Below are positions 9,586 through 19,739 of a stretch of 21,209 bases of DNA, one piece after another (position 1 is the stretch's first letter; every line of letters starts with the position of its first letter). The stretch comes from Bimuria novae-zelandiae CBS 107.79. Lineage: Eukaryota; Ascomycota; Dothideomycetes; Pleosporales; Didymosphaeriaceae. Position numbers and translations under genes: made by a program. The stretch covers positions 162,170-183,378 of the forward strand of contig ML976737.1 in assembly GCA_010015655.1 (NCBI GenBank). Reading direction: 5' to 3'. Under the pieces are notes generated by a model. It was not told the origin of the DNA. It did not search any database and was given only the letters and a program-made list of their open reading frames with translations.

Positions 9586-10566
9586 CTACTTCTTCAGCCC
9601 ATTCACATACTCCCTAAAAACCTGGCTACAACTCTCATCAAACACCAATCCGATCCTCCTCGCATTCCCAAAATCGCTCGTCTGAGGCCAACTATTCAAC
9701 AACCTCTCATACTCAGGCACCTTTTCCGTTTTCAAAAGGTGTAACCTCTCCTTCCCACAGACCTCTTCAAACGCAGCGTACATATCTCCCAGCGTGACGC
9801 TGATGCCAGGCATGTAGATGGCGCGGATGTGTGCGGGCATAGAGTCGGACGGCGCGTTCATAACGCGCACAAAGTTCTCGATCATGACGCGCGGCGAGCA
9901 GATGACTTGGCGCGCTGAGCGGTCTTCGATCGGGATACTGCATTCCAGCCCGGCCATGGGCTCGCGCACGATGCCGCTGATCCAGGCGGCGGCAGAACGG
10001 GAGGGTGCGCCGGGGCGGACGGTGACGGTGGGGAGGCGCACGGCGAAGGCGTCGATGAGGCCGCGGCGGTTCAAGTCATTAATATGCGCTTCCATGATGA
10101 GCTTGTGCGTGCCGTAGACACCGACCGGCGTCGCGGGGGTGTCGTCAGTGATGGTGCCGTTCGTCGTGTACGGTGGCCCGTACACGGCTTGTGTGGAGGC
10201 GTAGACGATGCGTGGTTTTGACGATAGAGAGGAGATGGCTTTGAGGAGGGATTGGGTCGCGCCTAGATTGACTTTTGTGGAGAGGTCGAGGTTCTCTTCG
10301 CAGCCGACGGACATGATGCCGTGGAAGATGAAGATGGCGTGCCAGGAGGGGCGTGTGGAGAGGAGGTGGTCGATGTCCGAGGTGGAGGTGAGGTCTGCAG
10401 CTACGCGCTCGAGGCTGGCTGTGTCGGATACACCAGCGGGTTGTGGGGGTGCTTGCAAGTCGGTGAGGACGACGTGGTAAGAGGGATCATTGAGGAGCTT
10501 TGCTGCCAGCATGGGGCCTAGGAAGCCAGAGCCCCCTGTGATGAGGATGTTCTTTGTGGTGCTCAT
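9586..10566 (-). CDS. NAD-dependent epimerase/dehydrogenase, DenD-like (extended SDR)
   Basis: A single exon of 326 aa. The start chosen is the ATG at 10566 (MSTTKNILITGG), which puts the Rossmann strand at the usual position; the frame is open further upstream to an ATG at 10698, but those 44 residues look like leader. The TGGSGFLG nucleotide-binding motif is at residues 10-17, and an Asp at the end of strand beta-2 (about 36) favours NAD over NADP. The catalytic set is Ser124 (YASTQAVYG) and Y151-x3-K155. The RLPTVTVRPGAPSRSAAAW region and the VNLGATQSLL helix match D-erythronate dehydrogenase-type SDRs, which oxidise four-carbon sugar acids; fungi carry many paralogues, so the substrate is unproven. 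It lies in the same orientation as its neighbours RIB3 and the permease, about 960 bp downstream of RIB3, so with its own promoter. Confidence 0.88.
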   Translation of the reverse strand: MSTTKNILITGGSGFLGPMLAAKLLNDPSYHVVLTDLQAPPQPAGVSDTASLERVAADLTSTSDIDHLLSTRPSWHAIFIFHGIMSVGCEENLDLSTKVNLGATQSLLKAISSLSSKPRIVYASTQAVYGPPYTTNGTITDDTPATPVGVYGTHKLIMEAHINDLNRRGLIDAFAVRLPTVTVRPGAPSRSAAAWISGIVREPMAGLECSIPIEDRSARQVICSPRVMIENFVRVMNAPSDSMPAHIRAIYMPGISVTLGDMYAAFEEVCGKERLHLLKTEKVPEYERLLNSWPQTSDFGNARRIGLVFDESCSQVFREYVNGLKK

Positions 10567-11523
10567 GGTTGTATATCGAAATCTTGCCTTCTCAATTGAT
10601 CTTTCAAGTATGAATGTTTTCTTGAACGTTCCCACTAAGGAAAATAAAGGAAGTGAGTGCAGATGAACAGAAAAAAGCAGTTCAACATCGGCGCGCATCT
10701 TTGTTTATATGGCTGATGTTTGGTAGGCGCTACTCCGAGAAGTGTCTCGTCTCGAGGGCAATTGTGGGGATGGCCTCGGATCCACTCCATCGTGGGGTTT
10801 GGAGGAAGAACTTTGGAAAACTAACATCAGAGGCGCACCTTCTCCAGGAAAAATAAGTCATGTAAAGGTTATGCCGGCCCAAGCATGACTCTGTAACTCG
10901 TACAAGGCTTTTCGGCCACAAACACAAACGCCGCGGCTATGCACTGTAGCCAGAAGGCATTATAACAGGACGAACGGATATCCATCGTGGTTCTCACTTC
11001 TTTGAGACTTTGCGGCGGTCTCCAACGACCGTTGATTAGACACGCAATACGCTCGTGCATCTAAACGTCACAGGTCATTCCTGGCACTCTTTTCATTTTT
11101 CTGTTATTCCTGTACTCTTCCAGTTTTTCCTGAGCATTTAATAATGAAAAACAAACTGGTGCAGGACTCAGAGGCCTTCCTTTGTTCGACGACGTTCTGC
11201 CCCCTAATCACGCTATTCAACGTTGTCCTTTGGGGACATGCAACGCTGCATAGGCGTGTTCTCCGACCCAGCGCAAGTACAAGATTACACGATGTTTCGA
11301 TATATACAGGCTGTGCATAATGGCTGAGCGACCATACGAGGAGAGACTAGAAGCTGAGGATTCCGTACAATGACCGAACAAGAGAACCCGAGTGCCGGAA
11401 ATCTAATGCAAACCCAACCCTAATTGTCGTCCACTTTCTCAGCCCCCAAGAGTACGCCTCCTAGTCCGACTCAAACCGCATGGGTACTCATGCCCGTCCC
11501 AGGTAAAAAGGCATCCATTCTCC
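10567..11523. other. Intergenic region between RIB3 and the SDR gene
   Basis: About 960 bp holding the SDR promoter (on the minus strand, from 10567 upward) and the RIB3 3' flank. Frames here are short and unlike known proteins. T-rich DNA at 11080-11130 is the only compositional feature I noted. Confidence 0.4.
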
Positions 11524-12359
11524 TCAGTAATCCTTCCCCTCCACCGCCAACTTCCCCTCATTCTCCTCAATATACGCCACCAAATCCTCAATCGTACACA
11601 CCTTAATACCCCACACCTTCCCAAACCGCAAACAATCATCCCTCCTCATCATGCCTCCGCCCAAAAGCTCCGTCTTGCCCTCCACCCTCTCCCCATCGGT
11701 AATAAGCTCACATATAACCCCGACATCCCCCTTCCCCGCCAACCGACAAAGGTCCACTGCGGCTTCTGTATGCCCCCTGCGCACCCGTACCCCGCCCTCC
11801 CGCGCCTGCAGCGGCAGCACGTGGCCCGGCCGGCGGAAGTGGCTCGCCTTGGCGGCGGGGTCAGCCAGCATGTTGCAGGTGCGGGCGCGGTCGGTCGCGC
11901 TGATGCCGGTCGTCATGTCGGGGTGGACGGCGTCGATGGAGACGGCGTACGCGGTCTGGTTGGGGTCTGCGTTCTCGGTGACCATCTGCGGGAGATGCAG
12001 CGCGGCGGCGCGGGACACGGGGAGCGGCGCGCAGATGTAGCCGGACGAGTAGCGGATCATGAAGGAGGCTTTGGCCGGGGTGAGGGCCGACGCCGCGATG
12101 ATGAGGTCGCCTTCGTTTTCGCGCGAGGGCGAGTCGAGCACGATGACGAATTCATCGTTTGCTGTGAGGCGAGGGGGTTAGCAGAGAGAGCGGAGGGGTG
12201 GGAGGGAGGAAGAGGTGCGGTACCGAAGGCCTGGATTACGTCTGGTATTGAGTCGAAGGCGGGATGTGCGGGCGTGGGGTCTACGAGGTCGCTGTTCTTG
12301 CTGTTCGCGTGGCCGTTGGTGACGCTGGCGACGGCGTCGACTTCGATGGCGGCGGGCAT
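11524..12359 (-). CDS. RIB3: 3,4-dihydroxy-2-butanone 4-phosphate synthase (RIB3)
   Basis: Two exons, 12359-12224 and 12161-11524, with a 61-nt intron (donor GTACCG, branch TGCTAAC, acceptor CACAG), give 257 aa. The enzyme converts ribulose 5-phosphate to 3,4-dihydroxy-2-butanone 4-phosphate and formate, supplying the four-carbon unit of riboflavin. Diagnostic motifs are SRENEGDLI (about residues 58-66, the acidic metal-binding loop), TGISATDR (130-137), RPGH (156-159) and GHTEA (175-179). The first exon adds an N-terminal leader of about 45 residues before the conserved core; the length otherwise fits fungal single-domain RIB3 (no fused GTP cyclohydrolase II). Upstream is a (GAAA)n leader tract on the coding strand. 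No truncation or odd residues are seen. Confidence 0.95.
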
Positions 12360-12362
12360 GTC

Positions 12363-12380
12363 CTTTCTTTCTTTCTTTCT
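12363..12380. repeat. TTTC microsatellite in the RIB3 leader
   Basis: About 4.5 copies of a CTTT tetranucleotide immediately upstream of the RIB3 ATG (GAAA on the coding strand). Purine- or pyrimidine-rich tracts next to start codons are common in fungal leaders; length variation between strains is likely. Confidence 0.85.
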
Positions 12381-13133
12381 GTCCTCGACACTTCAATTCC
12401 TCTTAAAACCCAAAGTGACTGATCGTCGGCGTTCAATATCAAGTGACCTCGGCCACAGAGCGGTTCCGCTTCGGTACAATCACTTTTCAAAGCCTCTGTA
12501 AGCCGGGTAGACCTAGCCGTCTTCGCCGTGCTTAGCAACTTTTCTGTAATCAGTCCCTTTCAATTAGGTGATAACGTCAGTGAAGCAGCGGAATTGAGCC
12601 GGCCAGAGAAAAAGCGGAAAGAGAAGAAGTGATCTAGAAGTAAGTAGACCGGGCACCGTCGCCATGATATTAGTGCTGGCTAGCCCTACGCCCATGCACC
12701 TGCAGGTGCCCTCAATGTTGGTGAGCCAAGCGGAGGGGTCAGCCGAGGCGGAACCCTGCAACGCCGCCTCCGACTCGCCGTGCCTCCGATCCCCGGCGCC
12801 ATTCGCTCTCCGAAAGAGACCTGTCACGCCATGATCCGACGTTTTGTGCTAGTGACCGGGCGACTGGGGCGCTGTACAAGGGACGATCATGTGTCTTATG
12901 TCATCACGGGCAGGAGACGAGTTAGGCGAGTAAACAGGAAGCTATTGTCACACGGAGAGGTCGTGGATCGTGAACAAAAATACGCCATTTCGAAGCGAGG
13001 GTATAGCCTAATCCTTTTCATCCTGCTCACTCGAGCCCCCGTCATGCCGATACCAAATATTCGTACATTTCAACATACAACCGTGAAACAACCCTATTAT
13101 CGTCTATCCAACATTCTTTCAGCGCCGACCCGT
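12381..13133. other. Intergenic region between azgA and RIB3
   Basis: About 750 bp that must hold the RIB3 promoter and the 3' end of the permease gene. An open plus-strand frame crosses it (12780-13289) but runs into the azgA coding sequence and has no recognisable domain, so it is not called. Confidence 0.4.
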
Positions 13134-15215
13134 CTAAGCCACCTTAGGGCCCTTGCCCTCATCCACTGGCAGGTCGCTGGAATCGCTTTTGCCCTCACTG
13201 ACAACACCAGTGGGGACACCTTCTGCCTCGTCGTCGCTCTTCCAGAAGTCCTTCTTGCCGCGACGGAGACGGTTGAACCATGGGGGTAGGACGCCTCCTG
13301 GGATCTTATAAGTCCAGGCATCCTTCTCGTCCTTGTACTCTGGCACAATGCGGCCGCCGGAAACCTTCTCGATTATCCAGACCAGCCCGTTGATAATGAT
13401 GTATGAGAGAATACCCGCAATCATACCGTAAGCAATCGAGTAGGTAAAGGGCATGATCGTGATCGTCAGGAATGCGGGGATGGCGTCTCCCATGTAACGC
13501 CAGTTGATGTCCTTCGCGGCTGACGCCATCAAACTTCCGACAATGACAAGCGTAGACCCAGTTGCCCATGGCGGGATCGATGCAAAGATAGGCGCAAAGA
13601 AAACGGCGATGAAGAAGCAGAATCCGGTGACCATCGCGGTAAGACCTGTCTTGCCTCCTTCACTGATACCAGCACCGCTCTCGATGAATGCAGTGACCGG
13701 GGGAGTGCCGAAGAGACTGCCGATCGAGATGCCGAGAGCATCCACTGTGTATGCAATCGAGCTGCCTTCAAAATCCTGTGTGCGCTCATTGATCAAACCG
13801 GCAAACCGCGCCATCGAGTACAAAGTACCAGTGCAGTCCAGAATGTCCACATAGAGGAAGGAGATGAACGCCAACGCGAACTGTCCACCGTGGCCAGAAA
13901 CATCCCATTGCTGCGCGCCCAAAATGTGCTTGATGGGTCGGAAGGTAACGACCTGCTTGAAGAAATCGAACGCGTCGTCTCCAAGTGGAGTGTGGGGGAA
14001 ATAGGTGACGTCCGTCGAGCGAGGCCAGGAGATGATCGAAACGAGCAAGATACCAGCGATGATGGCACCCTTGACGCGATACATCATTAGCATGACCGTC
14101 AGGAACCCACCGCAGAAGATTCCGATCCACATCGTCGGGTTCCGCATCTTGTAAGAACCGAGACAAGCAAGGTCATCAGAATCGAGATGATCCGGAGTAT
14201 TTACACAACCGGCAAGTTCGAGAGGCGTCGCTTTGGCACCTGTGATGATTCCAAGACCAGCAGAATAGCTCAGACCAATGATGGTAAGGTAAAGGCCGAT
14301 ACCTACACCAGTCGCGAGTTTTATGGACGCCGGAATAGCCCTGAATAGGTAGGTCAGCAACAGTCCTTTCGCGAGTTGCGTATAGCGGTCAATCTCGGGT
14401 CGGAGAACAGGATCCTGTGCAATCTCATCCTCTGACTACGATGATTGGGGTTACACACTGACCTTGCAAGCCACTGTCGAATACCCAGAAGGGTCAGGGC
14501 GACAAAAATGAAGCCCTCCATGAAAACAGCAGTAAGTGCGACCTGGTATGGCACCATACCTGTAATGGTAATTAGTATAGTTTCCCAAAAGCACATTGTA
14601 CTACCACTTCTACGCCAACAGGGTGCCTGCAGCTACAGTAACACCCTGGTTAGGCGCACCAAAACGGGTGGCGGCGTTGTATGTGACGCACCTGATCCAT
14701 GGTAACCAACAACCGTATAGGTGAAGTACGCGTTCAGACCCATGCCGGGCGCTAATCCGATGGGCATATTGGCAAACAGCCCCATACAGAAAGAAGTGAG
14801 AGCGGAGATGGCAGCAGTTGCAGTAACCAAATCTCGGTTGATGTCCTGGACGCAGAGCATGTAAGGTTCGTAGCTGTCGCAGAGGTCGGCCATCTGATCC
14901 TCAGGGCAAACACAAGTTCCGCCTGTATCCGACGTAATTGTTGCTAGGTGTGATTAGTGAAGAGTGCTGCATCATATGAAAATGACCTACCATTGACCGC
15001 AATAATATATGCCATGGCGAAAAATGTAGCCAATCCTGCTCTTATCTCGGTAAAGAAGTAACTTCCCGTACGCGTTTTGGGCTTTCAAACTGTCAGAAAA
15101 TTGTAATGTCGAAATGAACATGCAATCAACTCACATGGTTGGAGCCATCGAGGCGGAACCAGCGACCAACAGGTGATTTGGCGACGGATGCGTTGACGCT
15201 GTGTGCCCAGCCCAT
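13134..15215 (-). CDS. azgA: AzgA-type purine (adenine/guanine/hypoxanthine) permease
   Basis: Five exons: 15215-15135, 15081-14991, 14943-14692, 14559-14463 and 14340-13134. Introns of 53, 47, 132, 122 and phases 0,1,1,2 all join the family sequence cleanly, giving 575 aa (Aspergillus AzgA is about the same length). The protein is a plasma-membrane H+ symporter for purine bases, in the AzgA branch of nucleobase transporters. Family marks: an N-terminal GSYFFTEIRAGLATFFAMAY, then LAPGMGLNAYFTYTVVGY in exon 3, GIRQWLAR across the exon 4/5 junction, and the substrate-site segment FIESGAGISEGGKTGLTA in exon 5. Many hydrophobic helices are visible, and the C-tail is hydrophilic with acidic and Lys residues. 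The start (MGWAHSVNASVAKSPVGRWF) is the usual N-terminus. No defects are seen. Exact purine preference is not readable. Confidence 0.95.
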
Positions 15216-15242
15216 CTTGAATGTCTATCGAGAAAAAAAAAG

Positions 15243-15357
15243 GATAAGGTTGATGGGTGATCTGCGCAGGGCATCAGCCTGGCGAGGGAGCGACCATATA
15301 TTTAAATCGGTTGATGCACGTCAAATGTGATCTGTGGCATCCCGCCCAGGAGATAAG
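15243..15357. promoter_or_regulatory. Two GATAAG sites upstream of azgA
   Basis: GATAAG occurs at 15243-15248 and 15352-15357, 28 and 137 bp upstream of the permease ATG. HGATAR is the binding sequence of the nitrogen regulator AreA, which together with the purine-pathway factor UaY controls azgA in Aspergillus nidulans. I found no clear UaY-type site (TCGG-N6-CCGA). Two hexamers could occur by chance; function is inferred from position and the known regulation of the family. Confidence 0.4.
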
Positions 15358-16884
15358 GGTTTGTTCGGTGTGGCTTGGCAGGCTTCGTGAAAATTGGTCT
15401 CGCCGTTTGAAGTGGTCCATCCTAGCCATGTTCTGCTCAAGCTCCATGGGATAGAGTTAGCCTAACCGGGATCCGCAAATGTGTCGTCGTTCGGGTGAAG
15501 GCCGGCCACGGCAGGATGCTGGTGAACAGCGCGCTGCGCCGCTGCACGCTGCTGTGCGTGGCTTTCACCACGCTTCCAGCGCTGCGGAGAGGGGCCCTCA
15601 GATCGCTAAACTGGCGGCTTGGTTGTGCTTTTGCCGTGGTCGTGGTAGGGTCGTTGCAGCAGAGCTGTCCTGGTGGCGCGCCAACACCTGGGCAGGCAGA
15701 CGGAGGCTGCCCACATGCGGCGCGCAGTAACCGCAAGAGAGAAAGGAGATCGCGTCTACTCTTTGGTGTTATCTCTCATCTCCGCTATCGAAGGCTATCT
15801 ACAGTCACGATGCTGACCGGCGCACACTGGCAGGGGCCTGCTATTGCAAATGCCATTTCGTCAGGCTTTCGCGTTCGGGGAAGAGCCGGCGTGGATGGTA
15901 CCCACACGGATGCCATGGGTAAAAGCGGAGCACAGTGACGGCGGCCATGAGACAGCAATCCAGGGGCGATGCATCTTTCCTTTGCGCAGGACATCGTGCA
16001 TGTTGCCTGGTCGCAAATACAGGCAAGTTGGATCCGCGACTTGTCATCCCATGTTCCGGCTGGCGTGCAGGATGGCATCCGACAGCGCGGTCGTGACGTG
16101 TGAGATATGACACAGCAGTGGACATCTCAACGCCTCCACGGCAGGGCGCATAGTCGTTTCAACTCAGTTGTTTTTGAAGGAAATGATGGTGCTGTTGTAC
16201 AAGCATAGTGGTCCACGTCGACGTGCAGGCACGTGAGGCTAATTTTGGTAGCGAAGTCGCGATACGATGCATGTTCGGAATCCCCTCGCTGATCTCGCTA
16301 CATGCACGAATTTGAACCCACTCCAATGTGGCACTAACTTGAGGCGTACTATTATGCGAGCCTGTACTCGGATTTGGTATACCTAGACTGTTTGAAGACA
16401 TTTCTGGCGTAAGTACTCGGTCCCGCAAGTGGATACTAAGGAACCTAGTTAGATTGTCCCGTCGAGCTGTCACCAAGTCCAAAAAAATTCCATCTAAGAG
16501 CTTTGCTTGTGAATTGTTATGGGAGTGCCTTCCTCTCTGTCTACAAACTTTCAATAGCTTTGGTGTAAAGTAGCGACTTTTCAGCATGCGAACAACATTG
16601 ACCAAGCATCCGAAAACGGGTTGTCGGCATGCTCACCGTGGCTGGGAAAGAGTTGCTTTTCCTTTGTTTCATCTGGTTGACTGCGGCTCGGAAGCACTGC
16701 AAAATTTCATTGTTCTCGTCGCGTCGTTGCCCTTTCATCCCAAGGTCACGCGCATAGCATGATTTATATGTTTTTTTAAAGCCTTTCGTCACAACTTTGT
16801 GACCTTGCATCCGGCCCGCGAATTGCTTTCCTTTTCGCGAACACACCTTTTATACACGCAAATCGTTCCGCAACGCTACGAGCC
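15358..16884. other. Long intergenic region, no convincing gene
   Basis: About 1.5 kb of GC-balanced DNA upstream of azgA. Several overlapping frames of 90-150 codons lie on both strands (for example minus 16159-16605 and plus 15495-15938), but none shows a domain, a sensible composition or splice structure. It may hold regulatory DNA or an unrecognised gene with small exons. Confidence 0.4.
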
Positions 16885-17145
16885 ATGGTTCCGCCTATAA
16901 TTACTACCGCATTTGGGTGTAAAATCGTCGACCCAAGGCTAAAATGGCTCCGGAAAGGCGAGACTTCTGAAGAATGGGTTCGAAGACGTTTCGTCCATAA
17001 CACTCTGCTGCACTGGGAAAGAGCTGTCGCGTATATTGGAGATGGAAAACTGGAAGAATATGCGAAGAATGCAGAGAGCAAAGGTGGGCCAGGCGAACAT
17101 GTTAAAACCCTGAGGGGTAGCTGGTCCCAAAGGATCAAAGGTTAG
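16885..17145 (+). CDS. Hypothetical small protein at the edge of the AT-rich block
   Basis: An 86-aa frame starting MVPPIITTAFGCKIVDPRLK and rich in charged, helix-forming residues (WVRRRFVHNTLLHWERAVAY). I do not recognise it. The frame ends about 15 bp before the composition changes to AT-rich transposon DNA, and its end contains GGTTAGTT, a possible splice donor, so it may be the first exon or surviving 5' part of a gene disrupted by the repeat block. The opposite strand is also open here (16776-17138) with a less protein-like composition. Weak call. Confidence 0.3.
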   Translation: MVPPIITTAFGCKIVDPRLKWLRKGETSEEWVRRRFVHNTLLHWERAVAYIGDGKLEEYAKNAESKGGPGEHVKTLRGSWSQRIKG

Positions 17146-17269
17146 TTCTCGGGCAAGAGTACTATAAGGCAGGGAAGGGGTATTAATAGCTTGCGCTTAT
17201 TAATAGCGCTGTTAGTATTAAAATTATAAGATATTAAAGTAATAAGAGCCTAAGTTAAATCTAAATAAT

Positions 17270-17474
17270 TGTCAGGAGCATTCTCGACTAGGCCCTAAGG
17301 AAGCCCCTTTAGAGACCCCCTAGATCTTCTTCGGGTTACCTCCGGACCAACCCTGGGCTAGGTCACGTGAGGGAGTATATATATACTTCTGTAGCTCCTT
17401 ACCCAAATCCCCAAGGATTTGTCTAATACACACGTTTGCTCTGATCCGAATTGCCTGTCACAAAGTGCCTCACA
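17270..17474 (+). mobile_element. Solo LTR with 5-bp target-site duplication
   Basis: A 205-bp, comparatively GC-rich island begins TGTCAGGAGC and ends GTGCCTCACA, the TG...CA ends of an LTR, with near-inverted tips (TGTCAGG versus TGTGAGG). The 5-bp word ATAAT lies directly before (17265-17269) and directly after (17475-17479), a perfect target duplication. Inside are a CACGTG at 17364-17369 and a TATA-like GTATATATATAC at 17375-17386, as expected of a U3 promoter. No internal region or second LTR of this type is next to it, so LTR-LTR recombination has probably removed the rest. It is much less mutated than its surroundings, suggesting insertion after RIP of the flank. Confidence 0.8.
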
Positions 17475-17541
17475 ATAATTTATTAATAAATAGATTAAAT
17501 ATAAGAATAAGAGTCTTTCTTCGCACTTTTATATATTAGTA

Positions 17542-17609
17542 TGTAAGGGGCTGGGTGCTCAAGGAGCCAAAGGTGCTAGAAGAATACTTATAAATTTAAT
17601 AAAAAGTCT
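17542..17609 (+). repeat. LTR-like end, copy A of a 68-bp motif
   Basis: Begins TGTAAGGGGC and contains AGAAGAATAC and ATAAATTTAATAA. It aligns with copy B at 18169 over its whole length with scattered differences, then similarity stops. Its TG start and the matching copy suggest the 5' end of an LTR family. Confidence 0.6.
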
Positions 17610-18168
17610 AATGTTAAGTGTTAGACCTTAAAATTATATATTTGGGATTTGTATAACTAAGAGTTAAAGATTTAAAGTAATAATTAGGTATAGTCTATTA
17701 TATAACTCTCTTCTATTTATTAGGGGTAAGGAAAAATCTCCGCGTTTTATTTTACTATATAGCTTTATAGTTATTTTATTATCTACTTATAATCCTTTCA
17801 TTATAATAAACTTCTTACTAGTTCTATTATCGCGTATCTAATTTTGTATTCTTACTATAAGTAGTTATTATAGTAATGTGTTCGCGCTAGTGTATTTACT
17901 TATTATTATATATATAAAATTACTTCTCGCCTAGCTCCTAAACCTTACTCTTTTATACTCTTTTTTTTTATCTTAATTTTATATACTATAACGTCTTGCT
18001 TTTAGTCTAGTCTTTTTTAACTTTATAATCTAATTCCTTTCTTTATTTTAATAAAATAATTAGCTCTTCGCGAAATACTTACGCGATAAAAACTATTAAA
18101 TATTAAAAATTTACTATTAATTTAAATAATAAAATAGAGGAAGCCCTATCCCTATTATAATTACTTAA

Positions 18169-18237
18169 TGTAAGGGGGCTTTAGGCCCGGAGGACCTAAG
18201 ATGGCAGAAGAATACAGATAAATTTAATAAGGAGTTT
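18169..18237 (+). repeat. LTR-like end, copy B of a 68-bp motif
   Basis: Begins TGTAAGGGGGC and shares AGAAGAATAC and ATAAATTTAATAA with copy A, 627 bp away in the same orientation. Beyond it lies GC-richer DNA with a TATATATA run (to about 18265), which could be the body of the LTR. This copy is less AT-shifted than copy A. Confidence 0.6.
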
Positions 18238-18422
18238 GAGTAGCTCCTCCCTACGCTATATATATGGCTTCTAAGTAAAAAGGACTAACTCTAGAGGGGC
18301 TAGGTCTATTTCCTAACACTTTAGAGGTATCCTAGTGGCTCTTAGATTTGCTTAAGGCTTAGGCTACGAGGTTTTTTTTAGCTAAGTACTTTAGAGGCCT
18401 AGCCTCTAATATAGCTCCCCCC

Positions 18423-18669
18423 TGTGACGACGAGCGCGGGCTCCTGCATCGAAAGAGTAGATGAGGTAAGTTGGCTCTATTTCAGCTACACTAAGATGAG
18501 GAGGCTGTAGGTACACAGGGCTTGCGGGCTTTTATGCGCAGCCGTCTGAGCAAAACAACTATCTATCCAAGGTAGCTGCGCTGGGTGCGCGAGCAGCCGC
18601 ACCAGGGCGTAAGGCAGTTGCGCCTCGTACGCGAGGTCATGTGACCTGCTAGCATGCCAGGCCGTCACA
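18423..18669. mobile_element. GC-rich LTR-like island with inverted ends
   Basis: A 247-bp segment starts TGTGACG and ends CGTCACA, a perfect 7-bp inverted terminal pair of TG...CA type, and is strikingly GC-rich in an AT-rich block. On the minus strand it has a TATA-like CATAAAAG around 18530, in keeping with an LTR promoter. No exact 5-bp duplication abuts it, but CTAATATA occurs both before (18406-18413) and after (18671-18678), enclosing the island plus a GCTCCCCCC tract. An internal AGGTCA-TG-TGACCT palindrome lies at about 18634-18647. It may be a solo LTR or a small non-autonomous element. Confidence 0.5.
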
Positions 18670-19739
18670 ACTAATATAATACCTACTACTTAGGTAGCAG
18701 GGACTATTAGCAAGTAAGTAGTAGCTTTAAAGGTAACCGTAAAATCTTAAGACTAATCTATACTAAATTCCTAAAAAACCTAGAGAATATGTTAAGCACC
18801 CTAATAACCCTTGTACTATAAATAAGCTACGTTAATAGGTACACCCGCAACGAGATTAACCTCTCTAAGTTATATAAGGCTATAGTTAGGGCGGCTAGCT
18901 AGACTTTAGAGAAGAAATAAAGCAAAATTATCATATAAGTGCTATTTAGTCAAGTTTAGGACTCTTTAGGCTAATTTGCGCAGGACTACGGGCTCTAAGT
19001 TTTATAAAAACCTACTAACTTTTTATTGCTCTAATTATAATACTTAGTCCCCTAAGAGGAACCTTTTAATTATAGACGTCTTAGACAAGAAGTAGAAGAA
19101 GTAAAACGTCTTTATTATAAAGAAAAGTAGTCTAGTATCTTTACCTACTACTAATTTATCTATTTTTAAGTGTAAGAAGATAGCTTTTAAGTTAGTAAAA
19201 GTTTTTAATCCTAGTCTAAGGTTTTTAATACTAATTCAGGATAATTAGCATTTAAAGCTAATATTTTAGCCACATTAGACTTCCTTATAAGGGAGATAAA
19301 AAAGAAGAATAAGACTAAGGTAGTTAAGAGTTCTTTAGGTAGTCCTACAAGGCTTATTGCCTGGCAGATAATTAAGAGGATAGTCTAGTATGATGTAGGG
19401 GTCTTTTGTTCTATCCATTATGTTTAGTTCTTATTTTTGCTCTATACCCCTAGGCAGCATCCGTTAGGTTTGGCTTAGTTATAATCCTATTTAGTATAGC
19501 TTTAGTAGGCTCGAAAGTCTTTATTAGGTCCTAAAAGGCTTAGATAGACCTAAATAACACGTCCTAATCTTTAAGCTATCTAAGAACTCCGTATCTTATT
19601 TATTTTCTTATTATGTAACTTACAAATCGTGTTTTTTAAGATTATTTATTACTAACTACTATTAAGTACTATCGCTTTTCTTTTAGGAGGGCAAACTTGC
19701 CTTTTTAACTTTTATTAGAGTAATCTTAGGCGCCCTTAT

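Noticed and set aside
12780..13289. Plus-strand 169-codon frame
   Set aside because: It overlaps the 3' end of the well-supported azgA gene on the other strand and shows no family or splice structure.
15437..16125. Overlapping frames of 80-147 codons on both strands upstream of azgA
   Set aside because: Several frames are open at once in GC-balanced DNA, none with a recognisable motif; likely chance.
16159..16605. Minus-strand 148-codon frame
   Set aside because: No domain, no convincing composition and no neighbour evidence; left as intergenic.
18486..18668. 60-codon minus frame in the GC-rich island
   Set aside because: It lies within the LTR-like island, is short and has no motif; it more likely reflects the GC content.
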